Assembly (NCBI GenBank): GCA_007922195.1
Contig: ML682008.1
Span: 3,981,077-4,045,076 of the forward strand
Reading direction: 5' to 3'
Length of the DNA: 64,000 nucleotides
Origin: Podocnemis expansa
Lineage: Eukaryota > Chordata > Testudines > Podocnemididae
Part shown: positions 12,536 through 23,350 of the stretch, one piece after another
Position numbering within the stretch: the first letter of the stretch is position 1
Layout of the letters: the number at the start of each line of letters is the position of its first letter
Made by a program: the position numbers and the translations under genes
The notes under the pieces: model-generated
What the model was told of the DNA's origin: nothing
Seen by the model: only the letters and a program-made list of their open reading frames with translations
Databases searched by the model: none

Positions 12536-12919
12536 GTGGACAAATTGAAGAAAGTCCAGAGAAGAGCTACACAAATGATTAGAAGTCAGCAACAATTGAC
12601 TTATGAGGGAAGATTGAAAGAGCTGTGTTTGTTTAGTCTGGAAAAGAGGAGACTGAGAGGGGACATAACAGTTTTCATGTGCCTAAAAGGTTGTCATGAG
12701 GAGGAAGGAAAACAACTGTTCTCCTTGACTGCTGGCGAGAGGACAAGAAGCAATGGACTTACATTATGGCAAGGGAGGTTTAGGTTGGAGACTAGGAAAA
12801 AATTCCTAACTGTCAGGGGGATTCACCACTGGAATAAGTTGCCTAGACAGGTTGTGGAATCCCCATCATCGCAAGTGTTTAAGAGCAGGTTAGGAAAGCA
12901 CCTGTCAGGAATGGCTTAA
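12536..12919 (+). pseudogene. CR1 ORF2 C-terminal fragment
   Basis: A 127-codon open piece of the CR1 ORF2 protein downstream of the RT domain: DKLKKVQRRATQMI, RLKELCLFSLEKRRLRGD, TRSNGLTLWQGRFRLETRKK, HHWNKLPRQVVESPS. It is homologous to the C-terminal part of the CR1 frame at 26085-27023 on the other strand. It is not a functional gene because the upstream RT is frameshifted and interrupted. Confidence 0.85.
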
Positions 12920-12998
12920 GAGGGTACTTGGTCCTGTCATGAGTGCAGGAGATTGGACTTGACAACCTCTCATAGTGTCTTCTGGTTTCTGTCTAGCA

Positions 12999-13200
12999 CT
13001 TTATAAAGCACTTTTCATCAGTAGCTCTCACAGCAATTTATAAAGGAGGGAATGGTCATTACCCCCATATAACAGATTGGAAAATGGAGGTATGGAGAGG
13101 AAAATGACTTGCCCTACATCACCCAGAAGGCCATAGGTGCTGCTAGGTATAGGGCCTAGTTTTGTGTCTGAGCTGAGGACTCTACCCACTAGGCCACACA
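12999..13200 (-). mobile_element. MIR-like tRNA-derived SINE
   Basis: Read on the minus strand it starts with a tRNA-like head (GTGGCCTAGTGGGTAGAGTC), followed by the MIR core layout (GGGCAAGTCATTTTCCTCTC, then CCATTTTCCAATCTG) and a GTAATGACC/AAAGTGCTTTATAAAG tail region. This order matches amniote MIR-type SINEs. Confidence 0.65.
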
Positions 13201-14423
13201 GTGGTATATGCTCATGATGGCTCTAGCGCATTCCTGGGTTTGCCTAGCAGAAGTAGCCAGCAACTGAACTGGATCTTTAACCTATGTGCCCCCACTCCAG
13301 ATATAGTGTCTAGGTATTTGGGCTGCAACTTATATGAAAAAGCAAGTCAGTCAGACTGGATCACTCATTTTTAATAATCTCTTTCTAAGATCTGTCATGG
13401 AGTGTGACTGAGAGATACAAAAGTACTGAGAAAATATTTTCTGTCCCAGCTTTACCCTAGGAAACTGGGTCTTTTTTGTTTTATTTTGTATTTTTGCAAG
13501 GTGTTGGGGAATCAAGCATGGCAAATAGAGAGTGAATCTAAGCTTCCATTCCCTTACACAAACTGTGCTTCCTGCACCAATAGTTTGGTGACTAGTACTG
13601 TCTTTTAATTCCACCCATAATTCCAAAGCCTTTAGTCTTGTATGATCTGATAACCCATCTGACTAAGCTATTTCTCTGCAACAACATGAAAGCAATGATT
13701 CTGATATACAGACACTTTGGTAAATATTGTAACAGACTTGCTGGGAAAGCTGGTTCTCAGTGCATGCTCCTTAGCATCAAGAGGTATCACTGCAGACTGA
13801 TTATGCTTTGATTAAGTGAAAAAATGGAACCTTAGGTAAGACTCTATATTTATATGGGATGTAACAGTTTTATGTGGTTTGGTTAACCTGAAATGCTTTG
13901 AGCTCTTTGTTCATAAGAGAGTCAGAAATCATTCTTCTGTTATTTGAGGGCATAAGAGGTACAGTGAAAATTCAGTTAGATGACTAAGAAGGTTAAGTCT
14001 AAGCTGGTGGTGGTGCATTGTGCACATGTAGCTATGTTGCACAAGGATAAGCAGCCTGCTTTGGCATTGTAGTGTGTAGCTACACATGGCAGTGAAATGT
14101 TTTGGCAAGTGGGAAGCAGCGAAGTACTCCCTAGGGTCTTTCACTGTGGCAGGGAAAGGAGCTGGCAGCCCCCCAATGCTGGAATCTCTCCCTGCCTGAG
14201 GAAGTTACCAGACTTATCCAAAGAGACAGGGCCAAAGAAAAACTGTGTTGCTTAGTTAACAGCCAGCCAAAATCACTAGATGGCTATTTGCACTCTTGCA
14301 TTTAGAGATAATAAAGCATACATGATTGGTGGTGAGAGGAAGTCCAGATATATTGGAAACTGATGGGATGGCACCCTTAGAACTGTAAATGGTCTAAACT
14401 AGAGAGTAACTCTAATATCCTAG
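13201..14423. other. No gene seen
   Basis: AT-rich DNA with small chance open frames (13351-13626, 13929-14144). Nothing recognised. Confidence 0.5.
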
Positions 14424-14650
14424 GGTAGGTCTATACTGGAGGCTCTGTTAAGTTGACTTAGGGAATCCATACTGGAAAAGCCTACTGTCTGCCTGCATCT
14501 ATACTGATAGGTGCTAGGTTGGCCCCTACAGGTAGCCAAGAACTCTAGGAGGGGGCCTGGAGGCCACTTAATTCAACTTAAGGGCTTTTTTCCTGTCCAT
14601 ACTGGCTTAAGATGTCTTAATAAGGTTGACTTAAGCATTAAGTTATGAGG
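14424..14650. mobile_element. Decayed MITE with AAGTTGACTTA words
   Basis: It begins GGTCTATACTGGAGG, a decayed version of the GG..TGTCTACACT end. It contains TTAAGTTGACTTAGG, AATTCAACTTAAGG and AGGTTGACTTAAGC words in both orientations, as in the 45643-46043 element. Its right terminus is not clear. Confidence 0.45.
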
Positions 14651-15115
14651 TCCAGTTAAATAGTGGTTATAAAGTGCAACATGAATGCAAAGTATAATGA
14701 ATGCTGGTCTGTTGCAGAAATGGGGATAGAACTCAGGCTAGGGAGGTTCTCATTGGTTTGATAACACAATTGACTTGCCACTGCACACTCAACTTTATTT
14801 GCATGTACGTCTTTTTCTGTAAGATTGACTTTATCTGTTGTTCTTTGTTGAGAAGAAACTGGCATTTCAGGGCTGCAAATTGATTGGAAATAAAATTTAT
14901 GGCATGCTTTGCAATATTTCTTTGTCTATGAAGAATAATGCTTCAGAAAATAATAATGCTTCAGCAAATAATAAAATAATGTATTTTTTTCACTAAGGAT
15001 GGAGGAGACATTCTGTGCCAACTGGAGGAAAAGGCTCAAATGTAAACAAAGAATCAGTCTAACACTGCAGCTTCTGCTTGTGATTTCTTTGGCAGTCAGG
15101 GAAGTTTTGAAAAAT
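14651..15115. other. No gene seen
   Basis: AT-rich DNA with a small local duplication of an AATAATGCTTCAG word (14936-14965). Nothing else recognised. Confidence 0.45.
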
Positions 15116-15315
15116 ACTTGTACTTAACTTTCTAATTTATATGACAATCAAGTATGTTCAAGATTGTTTCAAATGTGAGCCAAAGGAGATTACAAGTAGT
15201 TCCATTATTTATACTGTAACAAGTTCCAAAGGGTAGCCGTGATAGTCTATTTCAGCAAAACAAACATGTTGTCCTGTGGCACTTTTAAAGACTAAGAAAT
15301 TTATTTATTGTGTAA

Positions 15316-15346
15316 GCTTTCCTGGGCACAATACCAGTTCATCAGA
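15316..15346 (-). ncRNA. Hammerhead-ribozyme-like core in PLE left end
   Basis: On the minus strand: CTGATGA, one A, CTGG, a loop, CCAG, GAAA, then GCTTACAC. The stem-II-like pairing CTGG/CCAG differs from the GTGGG/CCCAT pairing of other copies while the flanking boxes stay fixed. PLE termini are known to carry hammerhead ribozymes. A stem I partner is not evident in the immediate flank. Confidence 0.5.
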
Positions 15347-15400
15347 TGAATGAAATGGAAAATGTAACATGTTAGCTGTATACACACAGAGAAGCATGGG

Positions 15401-15920
15401 TCATAAGGTCAGTTCAAATGGTTCCTGAGGGATAGACTGTCCTTCAAGAATTCTGTTCAAGTCTATTGTGAAAGTATCTAGTTTCCATTTGAATTCCATT
15501 TCTGCAGTTTCACGTTCCATCCCCTCCCCCACTCCCCGAAGTACTGCAACCAGTATGTTTTTTTACAGAACGTCCGGGTAGACTGAAAGCTTCCTCTACT
15601 GATTTTTGAATGCTACCCTTCCTGATGTCTGATTTGTGTCCATTTCTTCTTTTATGCAGAAACAATGCTGTTTGGCCAGTGTATATATCAGAAGGGCATT
15701 GTTAGCACATGATGGCATATATCACATTGATATATGAGCAAGTGAATTAGTAGTTTATAGAGTGTCTGGCCTGATTCGGTTCCATGAGTGTGCCACTTGA
15801 GTAGATACATGGGCATAGTAGGCAACAAGTCCTGTCACAGGAATAAGTACTTGTCTTAGTGTTCCTCCTGTATGGTGTGTGGTTGCCAGTGAGTATTTGC
15901 TTATGCTGGGGAGCTGTCTG
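15401..15920 (-). pseudogene. PLE GIY-YIG endonuclease remnant
   Basis: The C-terminal half of the PLE protein, read from 15920 down to 15401. Ordered landmarks are a Cys-rich linker (CDRTCCLLCPCIYSSG), the first GIY-like strand (NVIYAIMC), an in-frame stop, the YIG-like strand (IYTGQT), NGHKSDI, and the C-terminal EFKWKLDTFTIDLNRILEG. The nuclease would cut target DNA for insertion. The stop and degraded YIG motif make it non-functional. Confidence 0.8.
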
Positions 15921-15923
15921 TAA

Positions 15924-16330
15924 GGGTGTGTTCACACAGCAGTCTTATTTTGAAACAACAGAGGTTGTTTCGAAATAAGAAACACCATGTTCACACGACG
16001 TACCGTTGTTTTGAAACAATGGAACCCGTTGTTTTGAAGCAACAGCGTTGTTTCGAAACAACTGAAACCCCATTTGGTGACGAAACAACGTTTTTTTCGA
16101 AATGATTGTTTCGAAACAATCCCGTCAGAACATGTTATTTCAAAATGATGGTGACTTGTTTTGAAATAACTGTTGTCTGAACATGCTATTTTGCTATGAG
16201 CTTTTTTCCTTAATTTGAATTAACATTTTCTTAATTTGAATTAACTTATTTTGAAATAATGCCTTATTTCGATACAAGTTGTTTCAAAACAACTTGTATC
16301 GAAATAACCCCTTCTGTGTGAACATAGCCT
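15924..16330. mobile_element. Harbinger-like TTTCGAAA-word MITE inside the PLE
   Basis: The ends GGGTGTGTTCACAC and GTGTGAACATAGCC are inverted repeats, with TAA at the left junction (15921-15923) and TTAATAA at the right. The PLE sequence resumes after it (GCTGTCTG before; AAGTGAGGAGTGGCC after). The body is a dense run of TTGTTTCGAAACAA, TTTTGAAATAA and AATTTGAATTAA words. Its presence inside the dead PLE shows it inserted later. Confidence 0.75.
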
Positions 16331-16339
16331 TAATAAGTG

Positions 16340-16690
16340 AGGAGTGGCCTACTTCCTAAGGTTTCAGAGAGTGAGGGTTATACTTGATGGAGACGTTTGA
16401 CTTGCAGGCTCTACGTGATGGCCAGTAGCGTTTTGTTGTTTTCATTGTTGGGCTTGTCCTCTAGTAGTAGACTTCTGGGTATCCATGCACTTCTATCAGT
16501 CTTTTTTTTTTTTCACTTGCCTAGGTGGGTGCTGTAGTTTTAAGAATGCTTGATAGAGATCATGAAGTTGTTTGTCTCTGAGGGATTGGAGCACATGTGA
16601 TTGTATCTTGGAGCTTGACTGCAGGCAATGGATTGTGTAATGTTTCCTGGATGAAACCTGGAGGGATGTAGGGAGGTACATCCCACCCAG
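16340..16690 (-). pseudogene. PLE protein fragment after the RT domain
   Basis: Minus-strand remnant carrying the words LQVSSRKHYTIHCLQ, LRDKQLHDLYQAFLKLQHPP and VKKKKD. It matches the segment between RT and GIY-YIG domains of reptile PLEs. The next, more C-terminal part is interrupted by the MITE at 15924-16330. It is non-functional. Confidence 0.78.
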
Positions 16691-16867
16691 ACGGTCTGTT
16701 TAAAAAAATAAAATCTATTTGCGGTAGTTCAGGGAGGGGAAAAAAAAGTTTTTCAGAGATAGGCTAGCTATCTAGCCCTCTGGATCTGTCTGAACTGACC
16801 TTGTGACCCACAGTTCTCTGCGTGTATATAATTACAGCTAACATGCTACATTTTCCATTTCATACAA

Positions 16868-16904
16868 CTGATAAAATGGGATTGTGCCCATGAAATCTTA
16901 TGCA
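16868..16904 (+). ncRNA. Hammerhead-like core in PLE right end (box mutated)
   Basis: CTGATAA (one change from CTGATGA), an A, ATGGG, a loop, CCCAT, GAAA, then TCTTATGC. The stem is ATGGG/CCCAT, another compensated variant. The G-to-A change in the conserved box would be expected to inactivate it. Confidence 0.42.
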
Positions 16905-17097
16905 ATAAATAAATTTCTTAGTTTTTAAATGTGCCACAGAACTCCTCGTTTGTTTTGCTGAAATAGACTAACATGGCTACCTCTCCGGAACTCATTACAG
17001 TATAAATAATGGGCGATGTGTAATCTCCTTTTGCTCATAACTGAAACAATCCTAAATATTCTTGATTGTCATATAAATTAGAAAGTTATAGTACAAG

Positions 17098-18654
17098 AGC
17101 TTTAATTTTTAACTGAGTTCAGTAAGGTTGCGTAACTCTATTAATACAACAAAAGGAGGATCTAACAATTTGTTTAGTTTGTTATTAGCATTTGGCAAAC
17201 CTTAGAAATAGAGATTAGGGGAGATAACAATCAGCAACTCAGATATCTGTATCCTTTTGGGTGATTTCAGCATTTGCAGCAGCAGTTAAATGCATAAGGA
17301 CTGAGCTATTCAATATGTGTGGTTTCCTATAGGTTAGGGCTGAGGCAAACTGGGTGGAATGGGGTGGCAGAGACAATGTTCACTGCTGTTGTCCACACTT
17401 GGATCCGTTTTCTGGTTAAGTAGAAGTTTTCTGTCTCCAAGATTTTAGCTCCAACATCTTTCATGAATACAACGTGAGATGGTTTCATAAAAATGGTGAA
17501 TGAAGTTTTTGGACTGGAAATGGAAAGACATAATGTTAGTTCATAACTATAGATAATTACATTAAAATAGGGATACCACATTAACAGAAAATTATTGATA
17601 GGAATTCAAAGGAGAGAAACAAAATACTCAAAGTGTTTTGGGACTGAATTAAGGATCTGATCCTAAAAATCACTGAAGAAAGCTGTTCAGAGAAAAGAAT
17701 TACAGTTCCACTCATTTGTCCTTCCCTTTCAAATATTTGAAACTATTATGAGGTTTTGTAATTAAAAATTATTGAGTATAGTAGCCCCAGTTCAGTAAAT
17801 TACATAAACCCATACTTAACTTTAAGCACTTGATTCATTCTATTAACTTTGTTTTGAAAACAATGCTTGTTTTCTGAGCTGTCTCTCTTTAGTGGACCAG
17901 ATGTGAAATAATGCATGTCTTTAATCCCTAAGAGCATCCCACTCCAAACCCATTTTCTGCCTGCTTTTCTTCCCTTTTTCCTGACCGCAAAAGGACCTAG
18001 CTAATCAGTGAAAATAGGAACATCACTAGAAAGGGAGGAAAACAGATGTGTAGAGATAGTAGGTTATACTGAAGCCATGAGATGATGGTAGAGAATAGTA
18101 TTCAGCATAAGTCCCCAAGGAAAGCAGGCCCTTAAGGCAATCATTCTTGTTCCTCCTCATCCCTTACTCATTTAATTAAAGGTTAGGTAAAGTTCCTTAT
18201 CAGAATAAGGGGAAAAAATGGGAGTGTTTTTTTTCAGAATTGACTGTGGGATACTTGGCCTTAATTTTTAATTAAAATAAAAATCTGATGAAGACCACAA
18301 TGAAGGCTTCCGAGTCATTGTATGGTGGAATGTCAGATTGTCATTAGCAAAGCCTTTGAAATGTGAAATGTAGACTTTCTCTTTCAAAAGGGTGAGAGTG
18401 AGCATTTTTAATTTATTTATTTATACAATCAACTTGGGCCATTAAAGCCTGGTTTCTAAGCCACATTTTTTAATAAAAATAATATATTCTGCACGCCACT
18501 GAAATAGCTATCTGCAGCAACCCATCTGGAATTCATTTCACTTCATAGCATGGGCTTTATGTCTCTGCTCTCCAATTTAACACTGAGAAGCAAAACAAAA
18601 AAATAACATTGACACAAGGATATAGCTCTGTTTATCTTTATAGGTGGAGATTTT
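17098..18654. other. No gene seen
   Basis: AT-rich DNA. A minus-strand open frame (17327-17581) has no recognisable domain. Confidence 0.5.
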
Positions 18655-18657
18655 ATT

Positions 18658-18696
<39 letters not shown>

Positions 18697-18722
18697 ATTA
18701 TTATTATTATTATTACTATTAT
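18655..18722. repeat. (TTG)n-(TTA)n microsatellite
   Basis: About 13 TTG units followed by TTA units. It produces artificial poly-Leu (+) and poly-Asn (-) frames. Confidence 0.95.
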
Positions 18723-19059
18723 TCAAAGTAGCATCCTTTGGACTGGGACACATCATTGGCTTATGGAACAAAAATACCTTTAGTAGGTTTGAGCACAGGC
18801 ATATAAATGTGAAAGCTGTCAATTCTTCAATCTTTGTAGTAGTATGAATGAGGAACTTTCATTGAGCCCAATGAAAGGTTTCTGTGTGAGAGGACTATGC
18901 AATCAGACATTAGGAGATTTTCCTCACACTTACTAGGAGACCATAATTCTAATGGCTGCATTGAGATTTCATTTTCAAAGGATATGTTCTTGTTTGAGTG
19001 CTGCTCCCATCCATTCCTATGTAAGTGTGTGCATGCCACAGTGCACGGATGCCTAGAAA
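18723..19059. other. No gene seen
   Basis: Nothing recognised. The + strand open frame that runs through here is shared with the retroelement-like block downstream. Confidence 0.4.
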
Positions 19060-20620
19060 GATTTTTGCCCAAGCCTGTCCCTGTAGGGTCAGTGGCCAAC
19101 ACTCCCTCTTACCTGTGCACCTGCATGGTATATAGGTGGCCCCGCCCCTGCCCTCCCTTCAGTCCCTTCTTTCCACCTGTTGGGATAGTCCAGGACCTGC
19201 CTGCTCTTGCACGTTTGCAAGCGCCTGTCTCTTCTTCATTTTCCTTCCAATCTTCGCTGTTTTTTCTTGACTCCAGACACTTTTTCTTATCTTCATTCCT
19301 ATGCCATGAGCTGCACCAGAGTTCCCATGCATCCTGCATCCTGGAGGTAACACATGGTCCAGCAGAGAGCCTGCCATTCCCAGCTTCAAGAACTGTGCCT
19401 CATGTAGCAAGGCCTTTTTGGGCAGCGACCCCATGAAAAGTGCCTTAAGTGCCTTGGAGAGGGACATAGGACCAATAAACACCAGATTTGTCAGTCTTTT
19501 AATTGGAGAATACAAAAGGAGTGGGAAAATTGCCTATACTCCATGGCACTGGAAGAAGCCCTATGCCTTGCCTCAGTGCTGAGCGGACCATCATCAGCAC
19601 AGGCAGCCCCGGTGCAGAGTGCACAGTCAGCACTGGCTCCACCTCGGCACAGGTCCCATCTGGGAAGCCTAAAAAGCATCATATAGGATCAGAGTCCATA
19701 CCGGATGCTAGCCCACCTAAGGAGGAGGTCCTCCATTGTCATGAGTCGGGATCCCTGGCATGGGCTAGGGTGGATTCCCAGACTCCAGTGCAGAAACCTA
19801 AAATGCTGGCAACTCCATCCTCGCCTGAACTGTTGGAGGTGGCTAAGCCCCCCTTGCAACTGCCAACCCCTACCCTGCCCAGACTGGTGGTATTGAGGAG
19901 GAAATGGGCACCACTGTCCAAAGCCTGGTCCAGGCCCCTGACAGAGCCAGGCCTGTCGGCACAGCAGGAACCAGTGTGGGACTGAGACCAACATTGCGGC
20001 AGCCCGCTCCATGATCAGGCCTCGACACTACACTCCCTGAGACTCCCGTCTGGGGAGGATCAGCACAGTCCTTCCGCACCACAGGTTCAGCAGCCCCCTC
20101 TGAACTGCTCTGGGGACTCTCTGCATGGCCACTTCGCTCAAAAGGTACCTACCTCCGTGGCCTCAGGGTCCAGCTCAGGGGATGACGGGGCTTACCTACT
20201 GTTCTTCTCAGAGGCCTCATCTCGAGAACACGCCCCCAGTGCAGTCACAATAATCACGCCACACCAGGTCACACTTCACTCTTCGGGGGACTCCAACCCC
20301 CAACACCGGTGCCATTACTCCTCAACACCATGGGCACTGGCATCAACGTTGGGGTGCCCAGTCGGTAAGCGCAAAAGAAAATGTTCCTTGTCATCTCTAG
20401 TGTTCCTGGATTCCAGACCCCAGGCATTGACACTGACATGCCTCTCCCTGCGTGGGTCCTTGTTGGTACCTGTGTGGAAGAGGGGGTACCCTCTAAATGC
20501 CACCCAGCACAGAGAAGATGACCGCCCCTCGGTATGGGGCAGAACACACCCAGTGCAGGACACGGTGCCGCAAACCTTTAACAGCTGGTCAGCACAGTCG
20601 ACTTATTGGGTGTGGTGAAC
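19060..20620 (+). mobile_element. Degenerate retroelement-like segment (possible DIRS/gag-like)
   Basis: A 1.5 kb Pro/Ser-rich coding-like block with a Cys/His knuckle-like start at 19432 (HEKCLKCLGEGH, then ICQSF). It is followed by repeats of ISTGSPG / VSTGSTS, then PKKHH and TPSSPELLEVAKPPLQLPTP across alternating + frames, so frameshifts are present. The C-x2-C-x4-H then IC layout and Ser/Pro-rich follow-on resemble the 5' ORF of vertebrate DIRS-type retrotransposons in my memory. The upstream TATATAGG and CCGCCCC at about 19128-19150 could be its promoter. No RT or recombinase is seen, and the family is uncertain. Confidence 0.38.
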
Positions 20621-22324
20621 AAATAGCTTTAGTTTGTTATATGAAAGCCCTTAAGAATACTTGTAAAATGGATACTTGTAGAATTTTTGTTCTATATTAA
20701 GCATGTTTAGTTTAAAGGGATTTTCCTTTATTAATGATAGATTAATTTTTTTAGCATTAAGCATCTCAAATTAACATGCACAGCTGCTCCTTCTCTGTAG
20801 TCCATCCTCACTGCACCCACCCCGTGTAGTTTGTTAAGGCCTGATCCATAGCAGGTTGAAATCAATTATTGTTTTCTATTAACCTTGGGGGACTCTTTAT
20901 TTGGCCCTTTTTACATAAATCAGCAATACAAAGCTGCCAAAGCAACCCTTTTCTCCAAGATAAATCAACACACCCCATATTTCAGGCATTTTTGTGAGTA
21001 GGAAGGATGGTCACCTATCCAACAGCATCCTAACATTTGGTAGAGATTCTGTCCTGTTTGATGAGTGTGTCAACTAGGAGGAAAAATAACTAAAAGGGGC
21101 CACACGGTCTGAAATGCATCTTAGTTTAGCAATAAAGAAAAGCCCATAGATTTGCATTCTAGTCTGGGACAGAATTTTCTCCTCCAACGTCTTTTTCCTT
21201 TCGGAGAAGTTGTCCAATCCTTGCCACAGTCCACAGTATTGACATATGAGATCTTGAGTTCTGCAGTAATTGTTGTATGGGAGCCAATATGTTTACCAAA
21301 ACAGTAACCAATTGTTAAGTCAGATAAACAAAGAAATATTACTTCAGGTGAGGAAAAAGCAGTAGGAGTGGATGAACCATATTGAAACAAAAAGCCTATT
21401 TTCATACAAATATCTCTATTAATTTTTTTTTATAAAAAGAAGAATAAAACAGGAAATATGTGCTATGGCAGCAGAGATTGCTCTAAATAAGCCATTTTTT
21501 CAAAGTCAGGCATGCAGAATCAGCAGGTCTTGAAACTGTAACAGAATGAGCATAGTATAATGATGTGACCAGAATGAAAGAGAGCAGTGTTCATGCTGAT
21601 ACGTCACATTTTCATGCAAATAATGGTTAGTCATAAACAGTAGGGAGCCTATTTATATGTTTATCTAGGCTGTGAGTTGTGTTTTAATACATGCTAGTGA
21701 GCAGAGGCGTTAGATCCTTTGTTTATTTGTCTTTGTCTCTTCATATTTAGTATCTTTAACCCCTAGATATATTTTCTTAGTATCTGACTGATTTTAAATG
21801 TAATAGGTTCCACAATAAGTGCTCTTTTGAAATGACTACATTTTTTCCTTTCTGCCTCATGGAATCATATTTATGTGATCCCTTGGGGAAGGAATAATAT
21901 CCTATAGAAGAATATGTGTTACAGTGTTAGACATGATGTATTTCATTTTTCCTCATTCTGTAGCACTTGGAACAAGCTTGGAAATTAATACAAAGATGAC
22001 TCGGAAGGAGATAAATCGTGAACAGTAGACTGCTGCAGAGCCATGTGATTCCCATTTGCAGTGCACTATTACTGTAGTGAGTTTTACTTATAATACTTCC
22101 TGAGAAAACAGTTTTCAGAGATGTTAAAATAAATGAGAATAACATCCGTTCACAGTTTCCAAAATAGCTGTAAATTTCACCAAGACGAAAGCTAATTTTT
22201 CCTACCCAAAGTAACTTTGGTGACTAGATAGACATGTGCAGGCATTTTTAAGTATAAGCCACCAATCCATGTATTTAAGTTAGTAGTGTATTAAAGCAAA
22301 TGTCTAGAGCAACATAGTGGATAC
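20621..22324. other. No gene seen
   Basis: About 1.7 kb of AT-rich DNA with nothing recognised. Confidence 0.5.
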
Positions 22325-22332
22325 GTCTACAC

Positions 22333-22541
22333 CAGTGGCTCCAAACCTCTTCTCTGCTGTGGCACACCTTGATATCTTTCCCTTTTTTTTGAGGCATATC
22401 ATCATATAGTCTCCAAATGAGCTCATGAATATTCATGAGCCAGTTCAGAACTCAGAGTAGTTTTTCACAAATATCTGTGGCACACCTGCTCAGGCCTGAT
22501 GGCACACCTGTGTGCCACGGCACACTGGTTGGGAAACACTG
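22333..22541. mobile_element. hAT MITE, 209 bp
   Basis: The ends CAGTGGCTCCAAACC and GGTTGGGAAACACTG are inverted repeats. A perfect 8 bp target duplication GTCTACAC lies at 22325-22332 and 22542-22549. CAG/CTG ends and 8 bp duplications are hallmarks of hAT elements. It is non-autonomous. Confidence 0.9.
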
Positions 22542-22739
22542 GTCTACACTGCATGTATCTTTCAGCAGCATGTAAAATATGTACAAGGTGAGCTCCCAAG
22601 CATGAGTGTAAACAGTGAGGCACAGCTTAGGTGACCAGAGTACAGGTATGTGTGAAGGGAGTGGTGTGTAGCCAGATACAAACCCTATATGGTTCTCTAC
22701 ACGCCCGACTTGCGTCTTCTTGTCTAGCCTGCTATTTTC

Positions 22740-23350
22740 AGTCGTGCAGTGTCCGGCTCTCTACCAACAGCTGGAGGGATCCCTGATCACAGGCAAAGGC
22801 GTCGCTAGTGCTGGGTACATGGGGCTCGTGCCCTGAGTCTCAGTGCCAGTGCCCCGGATCTCCCAGAGACCGGAGACCTGGCTGCTGCTGGCCCAACATG
22901 GCCTCCCTCTGGGGCCCAGGGATCCGGGGCTTGGCTGCCGCCAGCTTGCCCAGGGCCATCCCTTCGGGGGGCGGGGCCCAGGGCCAATCGACCTATGTGG
23001 GCAACCTCCCTGGACAGTCTGTCCTGGGGGTGGGGCAGGGCAGGCCTGGGCGGGCTGGCATGTGGCTGGGGCCCTGCAGAGCTTTGTCTACATGCCTGCC
23101 CCAACCCCTGGGCCAGAACGCTGCTGCAGAGCCCAGCAAACAGTGGGGACTGGGGTGATATCCCTGCCCCTGGGAATGGCCCCAAACCTGTTTTGGGGGC
23201 AGCAGTGCCCCTGATCACAAGAAAAGACCTGGGAAGAGAGAAAGGTTCTGGAAGGGCAGAGGCAGCAAGGAAGGACTCTGGCAGTGGTGTGGCAGTGGAG
23301 GAAAGGCTGTGCCTTTTCCTGAATGCCTTCCCATTGCTAGATCTGTAATG
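22740..23350. repeat. GC-rich repeat module related to 54.2-54.3 kb
   Basis: The segment GTGCTGGGTACATGGGGC, GTGCCCTGAGTCTCAGTGCC, GACCGG and GGGGCCCAGGGATCC reappears in the same order on the minus strand near 54310-54180. It continues as GC-rich DNA to about 23200 with overlapping open frames on both strands (up to 213 codons on minus), which are compositional. The family is unidentified. Confidence 0.5.

Larger units (their letters stand above)
9890..12998 (+). mobile_element. CR1 LINE, decayed, split by a MITE
   Basis: A chicken-repeat-1 type non-LTR retrotransposon in + orientation, covering part of the endonuclease-RT ORF2 and the 3' end. Visible RT landmarks are TPGPDNMHPKIL (about 10595), QHGF.KNKSC.TN (about 10880), LDFSRTFVTV (about 10985), the LQGSALGLVLFNIFINYLDD block (about 11150), FADDTKLGG with the catalytic DD just after 12118, and the C-terminal KVQRRATQMI...LKELCLFSLEKRRLRGD region (12536-12919). 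It is broken by frameshifts and stops. The 884 bp MITE at 11231-12114 separates the two catalytic halves. The 3' end resembles GGAGATTGGACTTGACAACC, the CR1 tail. The 5' border is approximate. Confidence 0.85.
15221..16985 (-). mobile_element. Penelope-like element (PLE), minus strand, defective
   Basis: Minus-strand coding remnants match reptile PLEs. 16690-16340 carries SLRDKQLHDLYQAFLKLQHP, from the region after the RT palm. 15935-15401 carries LTGNHTPYRRNT and LCPCIYSSGTL, then a GIY-YIG-type nuclease segment (VIYAIMC, a stop, QCPSDIYTGQT and NGHKSDI). The YIG tyrosine-glycine unit reads YTG and the frame has a stop, so the nuclease is dead. The coding end is a TGA at 15401-15403. The RT catalytic core is absent. 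Terminal sequences occur in inverted orientation at both ends. Confidence 0.85.
15116..17097. repeat. ~2 kb imperfect palindrome centred on a PLE
   Basis: The left arm (15116 to about 15450) and right arm (about 16765-17097) are reverse complements. Outer shared words are CTTTCTAATTTATATGACAA, AAAGGAGATTACA and CCATTATTTATACTGTAA. Inner shared words are PLE terminal sequence such as GACCTT.TGACCCA, ACATTTTCCATTTCAT and TTTGTTTTGCTGAAATAGAC. The outer ~105 bp is not recognisable PLE sequence, yet it looks as diverged between arms as the PLE part (very roughly 10-15% by eye). The spacer holds the PLE coding remnant and a MITE. Confidence 0.85.

Noticed and set aside
18577..18847. Poly-Asn / poly-Leu open frames
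   Set aside because: Direct translation of the (TTG)n-(TTA)n microsatellite.
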